Positions 8,122 to 16,760 are shown, numbered from the stretch's first letter. The stretch: 64,000 bases of DNA from Novosphingobium profundi (GCF_018491765.1 NZ_JABWCU010000021.1:1-64000); one strand, 5' to 3'. The notes: generated by a model not told the origin, from the sequence alone. Translations and numbers: made by a program.

Positions 8122-10502
8122 CGACGCTTGACCTCGGACAGTCCTGCGCGCTCACCGCGGGCGGCGCGATGTGGGCCTCGCAAGCGATCGACTACGCCGG
8201 CATTCCCGCCTTCACCATGTCCGACGGGCCGCTCGGCATCGCCAGCGGCAAAGTCGACGAACGCGACGTGGCGCGCCTCTCCCCCTGCCCGACGCTGCTC
8301 GGCGCGACCTGGGACCGCGAGCTTTGCCGCCGCGTCGGCGAAGTGACCGGCCACGAGGCAGTGGCGCGCGGGATCGACGCGGTGCTCGCCCCCAACGTCA
8401 ACCTGGCCCGCAGTCCGCTTGCCGGGCGCGCCTTCGAATACTTCTCCGAGGACCCGGTGCTGACCGGCGTGCTCGCGGCGGAGTGGACGAAGGGCCTGCA
8501 GGCAACGGGCACCGCCTCCATTCCCAAGCACCTCGTGTGCAACGACAGCGAGACCGACCGCGACAACGTCAATGTGCGCGTCGACGAGCGCACGCTCCGC
8601 GAAGTCTACCTGCTGCCCTTCGAATACTGCGTCAACGCGGGATGCGCGGGCCTCATGGCCGCCTACAACAAGGTCAACGACGCCTGGTGCTCCGAACAGG
8701 CGCACGTCCTTACCGACATCGTGAAGGGCGAATGGGCCTTCCCCGGGCTGGTGATGAGCGACTGGTTCGGCACGCATTCGAGCGTGGGCACGATCTCGGC
8801 AGGCCTCGATCTCGAGATGCCCGGCCCCGCCCGCTTCATGGGCAGCAAACTCCTGCCGCTCGTCGAGAGCGGCGAAGTCGAGGCCACGCGGATCGCCGAT
8901 GCCGCCGCACGTGTCGCATATACCGCGCGCAAGGCGACCGGCGCCAAGGCACCGGCCCCGGACGCGCACGACGTCGACGAGACTTTGGTCGAAGCGGCGG
9001 CGGCGGGCTTCACCGTGCTGCGCAACGAAGGCAGCATGCTCCCGCTCGCTCCGGGAGAGGTGAAGCGGCTCGCGGTGATCGGACCCAACGCCTTCGCGCC
9101 CTGCTTCCAGGGTGGTACCTTCGCCAAGATCTCGATCTCGCCCGAGGCGCCGACCCCGGTCGAGACGCTGCGCGCGCTCTATGGCGAGACCTGCGAAGTG
9201 GTCTGCGAACCGGGCATCGACCCACAGCCGCGCCTGCCCGCGATGCCCCTCGTGCCCGCGCACGACCTTGGCGATGGCTGCACGGCAGGCCTCACCGTGC
9301 GCTATTACGACCAGCCCGGCTGCGCGGGACCCGTGCGCAGCGCGGAGACGCGCAACACCAATTCGCTCGTCTGGTTCGTGGGCGTGCACGACGACACCGC
9401 CGACTTCGCAAGGCCCGGCTCCTTGCGCGCCGAAGGCCGCTACACCGCGCGGCATACGGGCCTGCACAGCTTCCACCTCGGCTCGACCGGGCTGGCGCGC
9501 ATCCTCGTGGATGGCGAGGAAGTGATCCGCTGCGGCGGCGCGGTGCCAGCCAAGGACGTGATGGGCCACCTCAAGCGCGGCGACAGCGACGCGGTGACGC
9601 TGCGCCTCGAGGCGGGGCAGGAAATTACCGTGACGGTCGAGTTCGACTGGACCGGGGGCCGGGTGGCAGGCCTGTGGTACGGCCTGCGCGGGCCGGACAG
9701 CGCCGAGGAAATGCTCGCCCGCGCCGTCGAGGCCGCACGCGATGCCGAGGCCGTCTTGCTCTTCGTGGGCGAGACCTCCGATTCGAGCGTGGAAAGCAAG
9801 GACCGCAAGGACACGCGGCTCCCCCAGGGGCAGCTTGACCTCATCGACGCGGTCTCCGCCGCCAACCCGCGCACGGCGGTGATCGTCAACGTCGGCCATG
9901 CCTTCGACGCCGGCTTTGCCGACACCGCGCAGGCGCTGCTTTCGGTGTGGTATCCGGGCGAAGGCTATGCCCGTGCGCTCGCCGAAGTGCTGAGCGGCCA
10001 GCGCGAACCCTCGGGCCGCCTGCCGGTAACCATCGCCGCGCAGGAAAGCCATTACCCCGCCTTCGATCTCACCCCCGAGGCCGACGGCAGCCTGCCCTAT
10101 CGCGAGGGGACGGCGATCGGCTATCGCGGCCTGGCCGCCGCCGGACACCGCGCCCGCTATCCCTTCGGCTATGGCCTTGGCTATGGCGTGCTCGACTGGT
10201 CCGAGCCCGGCCTCGACGGCGACCAGCTCCACCTGACACTGGCGAACCCCCACGCCCGCGAAGTCAGCGACGTCGTGCAGGTCTACCGCGACGAACCCGA
10301 ACGCGCGCTGGTGGGATTTGCCCGCTTCACCCTGGCCCCCGGCGAAAGGCGGCGCGTCGCCGTGCCGCTCGAAGCCATGGCGCTCAGGATCTGGAGCGAG
10401 GACAGGTGGTCGGCGCTTGCGCCTTCCGGAGGCCTGCGTCTCGCGCGCCATTGCGAGGATGAGGGCGTGGTCGTGGCCAACGCCGCGCTCGCTTCGAACT
10501 GA
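8118..10502 (+). CDS. Glycoside hydrolase family 3 beta-glucosidase with PA14 domain
   Basis: A 794-residue protein whose ATG overlaps the reductase stop codon (ATGA), with GCGGAGG upstream. The N-terminal TIM barrel carries the GH3 nucleophile motif GLVMSDWFGTHS with Asp215. A PA14 domain (about residues 390-520, with LRAEGRYTARHTGLHSFHLG) is inserted in the C-terminal half, and a fibronectin-III-like end follows. PA14 inserts in GH3 enzymes shape specificity for beta-glucosides or oligosaccharides. There is no signal peptide, so it acts in the cytoplasm on an imported glycoside. Operon placement with a flavin monooxygenase suggests removal of sugar from a conjugate before or after ring or side-chain oxidation. 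Confidence 0.93.
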   Translation: MTTLDLGQSCALTAGGAMWASQAIDYAGIPAFTMSDGPLGIASGKVDERDVARLSPCPTLLGATWDRELCRRVGEVTGHEAVARGIDAVLAPNVNLARSPLAGRAFEYFSEDPVLTGVLAAEWTKGLQATGTASIPKHLVCNDSETDRDNVNVRVDERTLREVYLLPFEYCVNAGCAGLMAAYNKVNDAWCSEQAHVLTDIVKGEWAFPGLVMSDWFGTHSSVGTISAGLDLEMPGPARFMGSKLLPLVESGEVEATRIADAAARVAYTARKATGAKAPAPDAHDVDETLVEAAAAGFTVLRNEGSMLPLAPGEVKRLAVIGPNAFAPCFQGGTFAKISISPEAPTPVETLRALYGETCEVVCEPGIDPQPRLPAMPLVPAHDLGDGCTAGLTVRYYDQPGCAGPVRSAETRNTNSLVWFVGVHDDTADFARPGSLRAEGRYTARHTGLHSFHLGSTGLARILVDGEEVIRCGGAVPAKDVMGHLKRGDSDAVTLRLEAGQEITVTVEFDWTGGRVAGLWYGLRGPDSAEEMLARAVEAARDAEAVLLFVGETSDSSVESKDRKDTRLPQGQLDLIDAVSAANPRTAVIVNVGHAFDAGFADTAQALLSVWYPGEGYARALAEVLSGQREPSGRLPVTIAAQESHYPAFDLTPEADGSLPYREGTAIGYRGLAAAGHRARYPFGYGLGYGVLDWSEPGLDGDQLHLTLANPHAREVSDVVQVYRDEPERALVGFARFTLAPGERRRVAVPLEAMALRIWSEDRWSALAPSGGLRLARHCEDEGVVVANAALASN

Positions 10503-10509
10503 GTGTGCC

Positions 10510-10537
10510 CCGGAGCCCTGCCCGCGCAGGGTTCCGG
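10510..10537. terminator. Hairpin between convergent genes, probable terminator
   Basis: A 12-bp stem with one G-T pair (10510-10521 with 10526-10537) and a 4-base loop, starting eight bases after the GH3 stop. There is no T run, so it may act as a transcript end structure rather than a classic intrinsic terminator. Confidence 0.5.
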
Positions 10538-10569
10538 AAGGCCCTCCGGAAAGGACGACGGGGGCGCGA

Positions 10570-11628
10570 TCAGGCCAGCCCGAGCAGCGCGAGCAGCGCC
10601 AGGCTGATCGCGCCCAGCGCCAGCAACGAGAGGACGACCGCCGCGCTCACGCGCCCTCCCGCCGCGGCCACCGTGCGCACATCGACGCCGAGCCCGAGCG
10701 CGGCCATCGAGACCACCGTAAGGCCACTGGCAAGCGCCTGCGCCGGCGCGATCAGCGCGCCCGGCACCAGCTCCAGCGAGCGGGCCGCGACGCACGCCAG
10801 GAAGCCCGCGATGAACCACGGCACGAGATGGGCGAGCCCCGGAGCTCGGGGCTCCCCGCCGCCCGCGACCGTCTCGTCCGCGCGCGGCGGCGCCCCGGCG
10901 AGGCGCGGCGCGAGAAGCGAGAGCACCAGGCACACCGGCCCCAGCATGAGCACGCGCACCAGCTTGACCAGCGTGCCCGTCTGCACCGCCACCGCGCCCA
11001 GCGGCGGCGCCGCCGCCAGCACTTGCGGCACCGCGTAGACGGTGAGCCCGGCCAGCGCGCCAAACGCCACGCCCGTCAGGCCGAGCGCGAAGGCCAGCAG
11101 CGGCAGGCCGAGCACGACCACCACGCCCAGCACGGCGGTGAAGGCGATCGCAGCGGCCACCTCGTCGCTGTCGGCCCGGATCACCGGGGCCACGGCCGCG
11201 ATCGCCGAATTGCCGCAGATGGAGTTCCCGCAGGCAACCAGCAGCGCCATGCGTAGGGGCAGTCCCAGGAGGCGCCCGATCGCGAAACTGGTGAAGATGG
11301 CGAGCACCACCACCCCGGCGATACCGCATAGCAGGCCCGGCCCCGCCGCCAGGATCGTCGCCGCGCTGACCGAGAGACCGAGCAGCACGACGGCCAGTTC
11401 GAGCAGGAATTTGGCGCTGAAGTCGATCCCCGCCTGAAATCGGCGGCCGGGCGTCCAGAGGCTGCGCACGACTGTTCCGACGAGGATCGCAAGCACCAGG
11501 GCCTCCACCCAGGCCTTGCCGAGGCGCGCGCGCTCAAGGTGCTCGAGACCATAGGCAAGCGCGCTCACCAGAAAGCAGAGCAGCAATCCGGGTATGTGCG
11601 CGCGGCAGCGATCGAAGAGACGGGACAT
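10570..11628 (-). CDS. YeiH/UPF0324 family putative sulfate exporter-like membrane protein
   Basis: A 352-residue protein with about ten membrane segments. The stretch LVACGNSICGNSAIAAVAPVI (near residues 130-150) is the hallmark of the YeiH/UPF0324 family, often annotated as a putative sulfate exporter although its transport substrate is not firmly established. It is divergent from a LysR regulator, the classic arrangement for yeiH and its LysR partner. The inverted repeat between them is a likely binding site. It ends 67 bases from the convergent GH3 gene. Confidence 0.88.
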   Translation of the reverse strand: MSRLFDRCRAHIPGLLLCFLVSALAYGLEHLERARLGKAWVEALVLAILVGTVVRSLWTPGRRFQAGIDFSAKFLLELAVVLLGLSVSAATILAAGPGLLCGIAGVVVLAIFTSFAIGRLLGLPLRMALLVACGNSICGNSAIAAVAPVIRADSDEVAAAIAFTAVLGVVVVLGLPLLAFALGLTGVAFGALAGLTVYAVPQVLAAAPPLGAVAVQTGTLVKLVRVLMLGPVCLVLSLLAPRLAGAPPRADETVAGGGEPRAPGLAHLVPWFIAGFLACVAARSLELVPGALIAPAQALASGLTVVSMAALGLGVDVRTVAAAGGRVSAAVVLSLLALGAISLALLALLGLA

Positions 11629-11667
11629 GCGCGATTTCCTTTCGCACCACGAGCTAGGCCGCCGCGT

Positions 11668-11688
11668 TCAATCCTTCCAACGGATTGA
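11668..11688. promoter_or_regulatory. Inverted repeat TCAATCC-N7-GGATTGA, candidate LysR site
   Basis: A perfect 7-base inverted repeat in the divergent region between the YeiH-like gene and its LysR regulator, 40 bases from the YeiH start and 51 from the LysR start. Position and symmetry fit a LysR-type recognition site. Confidence 0.45.
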
Positions 11689-11738
11689 TCTTGTCATTTC
11701 AATCGTCAATCATGATCATTCGTGGTAACGCCTTGCGC

Positions 11739-12704
11739 ATGACCCTCGACCAGTTGCGGATCTTCGTGGGCGTCGCGCAGCGCGAACACGTCACCGCTGC
11801 GGCGCGCGCCCTCCACATCACCCAGTCCGCCGCCTCGGCGGCGATCGCCGCGCTCGAGGAGCGCCACGGCGTCAAGCTGTTCGACCGGGTCGGGCGCGGC
11901 ATCGCGCTGACCGAGGCGGGGCGGCTGTTCCTGGCCGAAGCGCGCGCGGTGCTCGCCCGCGCCGCGCAGGCCGAGACCGTGCTGGGCGAACTCGGCGCGC
12001 TCGAACGCGGGACGCTCACCCTCGTCGCCAGCCAGACGATCGCGGCCTACTGGCTGCCCCCGATCCTTGCCGCCTTTCACCGGACCTACCCGGCGCTGGG
12101 CCTCACGCTCCAGATTGCCAACACCCAGCAGGCTGCGCGGCGGGTGCGCGAGGGCGAGGCCGATCTCGGCATCGTCGAAGGACTGGTCGAGGACCCCGCG
12201 CTCGCCCGCTGGACGCTCGGGCAGGATCGGCTCGTGCTGGTGCGCGCCGCCCCGTTCGGACCCGAGACGATCGACGCGCCGTGGCTGCGCGCGGCGCCCT
12301 GGGTGCTGCGCGAGGAAGGCTCGGGAACGCGCTCGGCCTGGGCCGCCCACATGCGCGCGCTTGGGCTCGATCCCGAGGAGCTCGACGTCCACCTCACCCT
12401 GCCCTCGAACGAGAGCGTGCGCACGGCGGTGGAGGCGGGCGCAGGGCTTGCCGCGCTTTCCGCGCTGGTGGTGGCGCCGGCGCTGGCCTCGGGCACGCTC
12501 CACGCCGCATCTCTTGCCTTCCCCGCAAGGCCCTTCTTCGCGCTGCGCCACAAGGAGCGCTACCGCACGCGCGCGGCCGAAGCTTTCCTGAGTCTCGTCG
12601 AGAGCTGGCCCGAGAGGTCGGCGAATCAGGGAGCCGGCTGCGTGGCGGGCATCGGCGCTGCGGGCGCGGCTCCGGCGGGAGCCAAGCGGAACGCGAAAGG
12701 ATAG
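11739..12704 (+). CDS. LysR family transcriptional regulator
   Basis: A 321-residue protein. The start at MTLDQLRIFVGVAQ is chosen because LysR proteins begin just before the helix-turn-helix; upstream ATG (11712) and TTG (11685) codons are in frame but add a non-family extension. The DNA-binding helix is seen in HVTAAARALHITQSAASAAI (residues 18-37), and a substrate-binding domain follows. It resembles regulators paired with YeiH permeases, which is its divergent neighbour. Its last 26 codons overlap the end of the convergent gene by 79 bases, and the extra Ala/Gly-rich tail looks like read-through beyond the usual family end. Confidence 0.9.
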   Translation: MTLDQLRIFVGVAQREHVTAAARALHITQSAASAAIAALEERHGVKLFDRVGRGIALTEAGRLFLAEARAVLARAAQAETVLGELGALERGTLTLVASQTIAAYWLPPILAAFHRTYPALGLTLQIANTQQAARRVREGEADLGIVEGLVEDPALARWTLGQDRLVLVRAAPFGPETIDAPWLRAAPWVLREEGSGTRSAWAAHMRALGLDPEELDVHLTLPSNESVRTAVEAGAGLAALSALVVAPALASGTLHAASLAFPARPFFALRHKERYRTRAAEAFLSLVESWPERSANQGAGCVAGIGAAGAAPAGAKRNAKG

Positions 12705-13426
12705 CGCGCGCCCTCGATCGTCACCGTCAGGCGCAACTGCGCGTACGAGCCCCCGCTCGCCGCGCCGGGCACGACGATCATCCCGCCGTAGCTGCTGCCC
12801 GGATCGACCGTGGTCGTCTCGAGCGCCTGCGCGCCGAGTTGCGCAAGGGTGTAGTCGAGCTTGCGGTCGATCCCCCGGATCGCCATGGCGCCGCCCGTCA
12901 CCGCCATCGCCGCGCCGACCTGGCCGGGTGTGTCGTCGTGCCAGTGGATCGCCTCGACATACCCCGGGCCACCAGGCCCATGGTGCGGATCGCCATGCCA
13001 GCGGTAGACGGTCCCCTCGCGCGAGGCGGTCGAGGCGACCCCGACCACGACCCCGGCGAACAGCGCGGTGCCGATCTTGGCGCCGCGCGCCTTGTCCTTC
13101 GCCGCGCGTTCGAGCTGCTCGGAGGTGGGGATCGCGAGCGGCGTGCCGTCGCGCGTGACCGCGACATTGGCGGTCCCGAAATTTACCGCGCGCTCGCCCT
13201 CGTTGAAGAAGGCCAGCGAGAAGGCGACGCGCCCGTCCTCGACCGGCAGCGGGCGGACCTCGACGGTGCCCTGCGGGAGTTTGAGCGACACTGTCGGCGT
13301 GCCGTGGTCGTAGCGCGCGGTCTCGGCGCCCAGGTGTTCGGGGGTAAGCGCGAGCGGCGTCGCCGCCCCGGCCGCTTCGGGCAACAGGGCCAGCGCCGCG
13401 AGCAGCGGAAGGAAGGGAGATTTCAT
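12626..13426 (-). CDS. Exported protein of unknown function
   Basis: A 266-residue protein with a signal peptide (MKSPFLPLLAALALLPEAAGA, cleavage near residue 21). No domain is recognised. The middle contains a His/Gly/Pro-rich segment (YRWHGDPHHGPGGPG) next to a small hydrophobic stretch (IGTALFAGVVVGVAS), and the end is Ala/Pro-rich (APAAPMPATQPAP). It is probably periplasmic or membrane-anchored. It lies upstream of nothing on its strand but is followed at a distance by a two-component system and an RcnB-like gene in the same direction. Its 3' end overlaps the convergent LysR gene by 79 bases. Confidence 0.7.
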   Translation of the reverse strand: MKSPFLPLLAALALLPEAAGAATPLALTPEHLGAETARYDHGTPTVSLKLPQGTVEVRPLPVEDGRVAFSLAFFNEGERAVNFGTANVAVTRDGTPLAIPTSEQLERAAKDKARGAKIGTALFAGVVVGVASTASREGTVYRWHGDPHHGPGGPGYVEAIHWHDDTPGQVGAAMAVTGGAMAIRGIDRKLDYTLAQLGAQALETTTVDPGSSYGGMIVVPGAASGGSYAQLRLTVTIEGARYPFAFRLAPAGAAPAAPMPATQPAP

Positions 13427-13562
13427 GGCGTCTCGCTTGGTCTGGGAAATGGGGGTGGCGCGCGCAGCACGAGGGGGGCTTGGGGGACGGGCTGCGCGCG
13501 CCGGATCGAGGCGGGCACGGGCGAAGAGCGCGCCCGGACCTGCCTCGATCGGGGACCTGGAA

Positions 13563-14099
13563 CTACCAGCCGCCCGCGACGGACTGGACGATGACCCCGC
13601 TCGACTGGCGGATCAGCACGAAGTTGGTGCCCGCAAAGTACCAGCCGTAGCCAGGAGGAGGCGGGGCGAGGCCGTAACCCGCCGGATTGACCACGACGTA
13701 GCGGCGCATCTCGACCGGGAACGTGACGCCCACCACCCAGGTCGTGTGCACATAGGCGCGCGGCACCGCGTAATAGCCGTAGCCGGGCGCGAAGTAGTAC
13801 CCCGCGCGCGGGCCCTTGTAGTAGACGAAGCCCGGATGCCCGCGCCACCATCCCGGCCGCCCGCGGTCGACCACCACGACGTTCGTGTGGCCGTGGCGGG
13901 GCGGCGGGGGAGCGCCGTGGCCGTCATGATGGTGCGGCGGCGGCGCGTGGCCCGACGGGGGATGGCCCCCCGGCGGGGGACCACCTTGCGCGTCGGCGGG
14001 CAGCGCGAAGGCAAGGGCGAGGCCGCCGACCAGCGCAGCGACCAGCGCAACGCCATGGCGCGAGCGGCGCCGGGTGAGGAAAGGGTCTGGAACATTCAC
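13563..14099 (-). CDS. RcnB-like periplasmic protein
   Basis: A 178-residue protein with a basic N-terminus and signal segment (HGVALVAALVGGLALAFALPADAQ). A Pro/Gly/His-rich stretch (GHAPPPHHHDGHGAPPPP, residues about 50-67) may bind metal. The C-terminus, PPPGYGWYFAGTNFVLIRQSSGVIVQSV, matches the ending of the RcnB family, periplasmic proteins first linked to nickel and cobalt homeostasis. The long histidine-rich linker is more extended than in the Escherichia coli protein. A TGTAAC motif shared with the EF-hand and RND promoters lies upstream, suggesting control by the neighbouring two-component system. Confidence 0.75.
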   Translation of the reverse strand: MNVPDPFLTRRRSRHGVALVAALVGGLALAFALPADAQGGPPPGGHPPSGHAPPPHHHDGHGAPPPPRHGHTNVVVVDRGRPGWWRGHPGFVYYKGPRAGYYFAPGYGYYAVPRAYVHTTWVVGVTFPVEMRRYVVVNPAGYGLAPPPPGYGWYFAGTNFVLIRQSSGVIVQSVAGGW

Positions 14100-14163
14100 G
14101 TCGGGGGGCTCCTATCTGGTACTCCCCGAGGTTGGCCTCCCCGTGCAAACGCCGTTCGCGCAC

Positions 14164-14174
14164 AATGTAACGAT
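14164..14174 (-). promoter_or_regulatory. AATGTAACGAT motif upstream of the RcnB-like gene
   Basis: Located 65 bases before the RcnB-like start. Nearly the same word occurs before the EF-hand gene (16784-16793) and, inverted, before the RND operon (16868-16878). A candidate response-regulator half-site. Confidence 0.4.
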
Positions 14175-14190
14175 TTTTCTCAGGCCCCGC

Positions 14191-15519
14191 TCAGCGCTCA
14201 CGGCGCAGCGTCAGGATGGCGCGGAAGCCGCCTTCGCGGCGGTTCTCGAGCCGCAGGTCGCCCTCGTAGCGGCGCGCCAGCGCCTGCACGATCGAGAGGC
14301 CCAGGCCCACCCCCCCGGTCTGCCGCGCGCGCGAAGGCTCGCTGCGCTCGAACGGGCGCAGCAGCCGCGCGAGATCGCCTTCGGCAACCCCGGGGCCCTC
14401 GTCCTCGACGAGGATGTGGACGCAGTGCGTTTCCACCAGCACGCGCACCCGCGCGCTGCCCCCGCCATAGCGCAGCGCGTTGTCGAGCAGGTTGGCCATC
14501 ATCCGCTGGAACGAGAGGTGCGAGGCGCACACTTGCACGTTTTCGCCCACCGGCGCGATCGCGATGTCCTGCGCGCTGCGCCCCCGCTCGAGCGCGAGCG
14601 CGGCCAGTTCGGTGCGCAGCTCGCAGCTCGCGAGCTCGGTCGCGCCGCTCGCGGATTCGCGCGCAAAGGTCAGCGTATCGGCGAGCAGGTCGCGCATTTC
14701 CGCAATGTCCTGCGCGGCGAGGCGGCGCTGTTCGGGGTCCTCGATGAACTCGCTGCGCAAGTCCATGCGGGTCAGATAAGTGCGATAGTCGTGCGCGATT
14801 GCGGCCAGCATGCGCGTGCGCTCCTCGAGCAGGACCTTGAGCCGCGCCCTCAGGTCACGGATCGTCTCGCCCAGTTCGACGAATTCGCGCGGACCGGGCA
14901 AGTCCACCGTATCGAGCCGATCCTCGCGCACCGCGCGGGCCAGCCGTTCGACCGGCCGCGTCGACTGCGCCGCGAGCCAGAGCACGACGAGAATGTCGAG
15001 AACGGTGACGACCAGCAGGAACAGCACGAGATTGCTCAGGATCTTGGTGATCGGCGCGGTCACTTTCTGCTCGACCGCGAAGGCCTGCCCATCGGGAAGC
15101 TGGACCGTGACGCGGATCGGGCTCGAGGTGATGCCGGGCTGGTCCTCGAAGCTGCGCGGCACGTCCGAACCGAAGACCTGGACCCGGAACGGGCGTCCCC
15201 CGAGCGCGTCGCGGTAACGCACGAGCGTCTCGGGGGTGACCGCGCCGGGCATCGCGGCCGGAAGCGCGGAGCGCAGCGTGACGCGCAAGGTGGCGTCGCT
15301 GAAGGCCCGGTCGAGCTGCGCGTGGGTTTCGGGCGGGGTGCGCTCGAAGGCGGCTGCGATCAGCGCCACCTTGGTCGGGTCGGGCAGCCGGTAGAAGGGC
15401 TCCATGTGCGCCGGATCGGCGAACTTCAGGAAGACCCCGATGATTGCGATCATCGCCAGGAGATGGAGGACGACGATGACCGCGATGCGCTCGCGCAGGC
15501 GGATCGAACGCAGGCCCAT
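14191..15519 (-). CDS. Sensor histidine kinase (EnvZ-like)
   Basis: A 442-residue inner-membrane kinase: a transmembrane helix at about 12-32, a periplasmic sensor of about 130 residues, a second helix at about 160-184, then HAMP, phosphoacceptor and ATPase domains. Asn347 (LLDN), DEGPGV (373-378) and GVGLGLSI (403-410) are the N, G1 and G2 boxes. The phosphoacceptor box reads IAHDYRTYLTRM with His243: the usual H-D-L-R-T-P-L core has Tyr for both Leu and Pro, which is unusual. It lies 10 bases after the response regulator, as one operon. Confidence 0.92.
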   Translation of the reverse strand: MGLRSIRLRERIAVIVVLHLLAMIAIIGVFLKFADPAHMEPFYRLPDPTKVALIAAAFERTPPETHAQLDRAFSDATLRVTLRSALPAAMPGAVTPETLVRYRDALGGRPFRVQVFGSDVPRSFEDQPGITSSPIRVTVQLPDGQAFAVEQKVTAPITKILSNLVLFLLVVTVLDILVVLWLAAQSTRPVERLARAVREDRLDTVDLPGPREFVELGETIRDLRARLKVLLEERTRMLAAIAHDYRTYLTRMDLRSEFIEDPEQRRLAAQDIAEMRDLLADTLTFARESASGATELASCELRTELAALALERGRSAQDIAIAPVGENVQVCASHLSFQRMMANLLDNALRYGGGSARVRVLVETHCVHILVEDEGPGVAEGDLARLLRPFERSEPSRARQTGGVGLGLSIVQALARRYEGDLRLENRREGGFRAILTLRRER

Positions 15520-15529
15520 CAGCCGCGGC

Positions 15530-16294
15530 TCACGTCCGCACGACGCTCGGCACGAAGAGGTAGCCGTCGCCGCGCACGGTACGGATCATGCCCGAGCCGC
15601 GCGGCTGGTCGCCCAGCTTGCGGCGAAGCCGGCTCATCTGCACGTCGATCACCCGGTCGAACGGGTTGGCCGCCCCCCCGCGCGTCCAGTCGATCAGGAG
15701 ATCGCGCGAGAGCACCCGGCGCGGATGGAGCACGAGCGCGTGGAGCAAGTCGAACTCGCTGGTGGTCAGCAGCACCGGCTCGCCCGCCGGGTTGGTGAGG
15801 TCGCGCGCGCTCGCGCGCAGCACCCAGCCCTCGAAGCGGAAGGTCTCGCCGATCTCCTCGCCCCCGGCGGCCACGATGTCGCGCGTGCGGCGGATGATCG
15901 AGCGCAGCCGGGCCAGCAGTTCGCGCTTGTTGAAGGGCTTGGCGAGGTAATCGTCGGCGCCCAGCTCGAGCCCGATGATGCGATCGATCGGATCGTCCTT
16001 GGCGGTGACGATGAGGATCGGCAGGCGCGGCATTTCGACGCGCAGGCGCCGGCAGATGTCGAGCCCGTCCTCGCCGGGCAGCATGAGGTCGAGGATCAGG
16101 CAGTCGAGCCGCGCCAGCACGTTCTCGTCGAGACCGCGCGAACCTTCGAAGGCCATGACCGTGAAGCCTTCGCGCTCGAGCAGCGACTTGACCAGCTCGC
16201 GGATGCCCGGATCGTCCTCGACCACCGCGATCGTGCCCTGCGAGGGGGCCTCGTGCGCGACCTGCGCGCGATTTTCCGGGAATGGGACGGTCAT
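15530..16294 (-). CDS. OmpR family response regulator
   Basis: A 254-residue protein: a receiver domain with acidic residues (VVEDD, 24-28), phosphoacceptor Asp69 in LILDLML and a conserved Lys in LAKPFN, followed by a winged-helix DNA-binding domain ending in VQMSRLRRKLG and IRTVRGDGYLF. It is expressed just ahead of the histidine kinase and presumably phosphorylated by it. Direct TGTAAC words in three nearby promoters (RcnB-like, EF-hand, RND pump) are plausible targets. This points to an envelope, metal or toxic-compound stress response. Confidence 0.94.
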   Translation of the reverse strand: MTVPFPENRAQVAHEAPSQGTIAVVEDDPGIRELVKSLLEREGFTVMAFEGSRGLDENVLARLDCLILDLMLPGEDGLDICRRLRVEMPRLPILIVTAKDDPIDRIIGLELGADDYLAKPFNKRELLARLRSIIRRTRDIVAAGGEEIGETFRFEGWVLRASARDLTNPAGEPVLLTTSEFDLLHALVLHPRRVLSRDLLIDWTRGGAANPFDRVIDVQMSRLRRKLGDQPRGSGMIRTVRGDGYLFVPSVVRT

Positions 16295-16343
16295 CGGGTC
16301 GGGTCTTCCTGGCGCATCGGGTAGCGGAGAGCTGGGGCGAATA

Positions 16344-16389
16344 CCCCCTCCCGCACGTCCGGGCGAGGCCCGGATGGTGCGGGAGGGGG
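16344..16389. repeat. Large two-part palindrome between the EF-hand and response-regulator genes
   Basis: An outer 13-bp stem (16344-16356 with 16377-16389) encloses an inner 7-bp stem (58-64 with 68-74 of the same hundred) and a GAG loop. There is no T tract. It may insulate the two-component operon from the EF-hand transcript, or be a dispersed REP-like element; no second copy occurs in this window. Confidence 0.6.
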
Positions 16390-16416
16390 GCGACCCGCGA
16401 GGCGGAGTGGGTAGGC

Positions 16417-16683
16417 TCAGCGCCGCTTGGCGGCGGCGGCGCGCAGTTCGGCGGGGGTGACCTTGCCGTCCTTGTCGGTGTCGACGAAGGCAAAGCCGCG
16501 CTCACGGTGGCCCGAGGCCGTCCATTCGGCGAGCGAGAGCGCACCATCGCCGTCGGTGTCCATCTTGGCGAACATCGCGCGCGCCTGTTCCTGCTGTTCG
16601 GGCGTGGGGGCGGTCTGCGCGCGTACGCCCGTCGAACTCGCCGCCAGGGCGCCCAGGGTGAGCAAAAGGGGAAGTGCCTTCAT
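16417..16683 (-). CDS. Exported EF-hand calcium-binding protein
   Basis: An 88-residue precursor with a signal peptide (cleavage after GVRAQ, near residue 23). Two EF-hand loops are visible: DTDGDGALSLAE (about 42-53) and DTDKDGKVTPAE (about 68-79), both with Asp at positions 1, 3 and 5 and Glu at 12, so both should bind calcium. It lies upstream of an OmpR-type two-component operon and opposite an RND pump. In other proteobacteria, small EF-hand proteins are regulon members of calcium- or metal-sensing two-component systems, which fits here by analogy. Confidence 0.9.
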   Translation of the reverse strand: MKALPLLLTLGALAASSTGVRAQTAPTPEQQEQARAMFAKMDTDGDGALSLAEWTASGHRERGFAFVDTDKDGKVTPAELRAAAAKRR

Positions 16684-16760
16684 CGAAAATCCTTCGTGTT
16701 CGCGTCACTCGCAAGGTGAGCTGCCCCTTCCTTAGCCGGTCTGCGCGGCTCCCGTTCGCG

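Noticed and set aside
7842..10451. An 869-codon minus-strand frame opposite the GH3 gene
   Set aside because: The plus strand carries a complete GH3 protein with its catalytic Asp and overlapping start; the antisense frame has no recognisable features.
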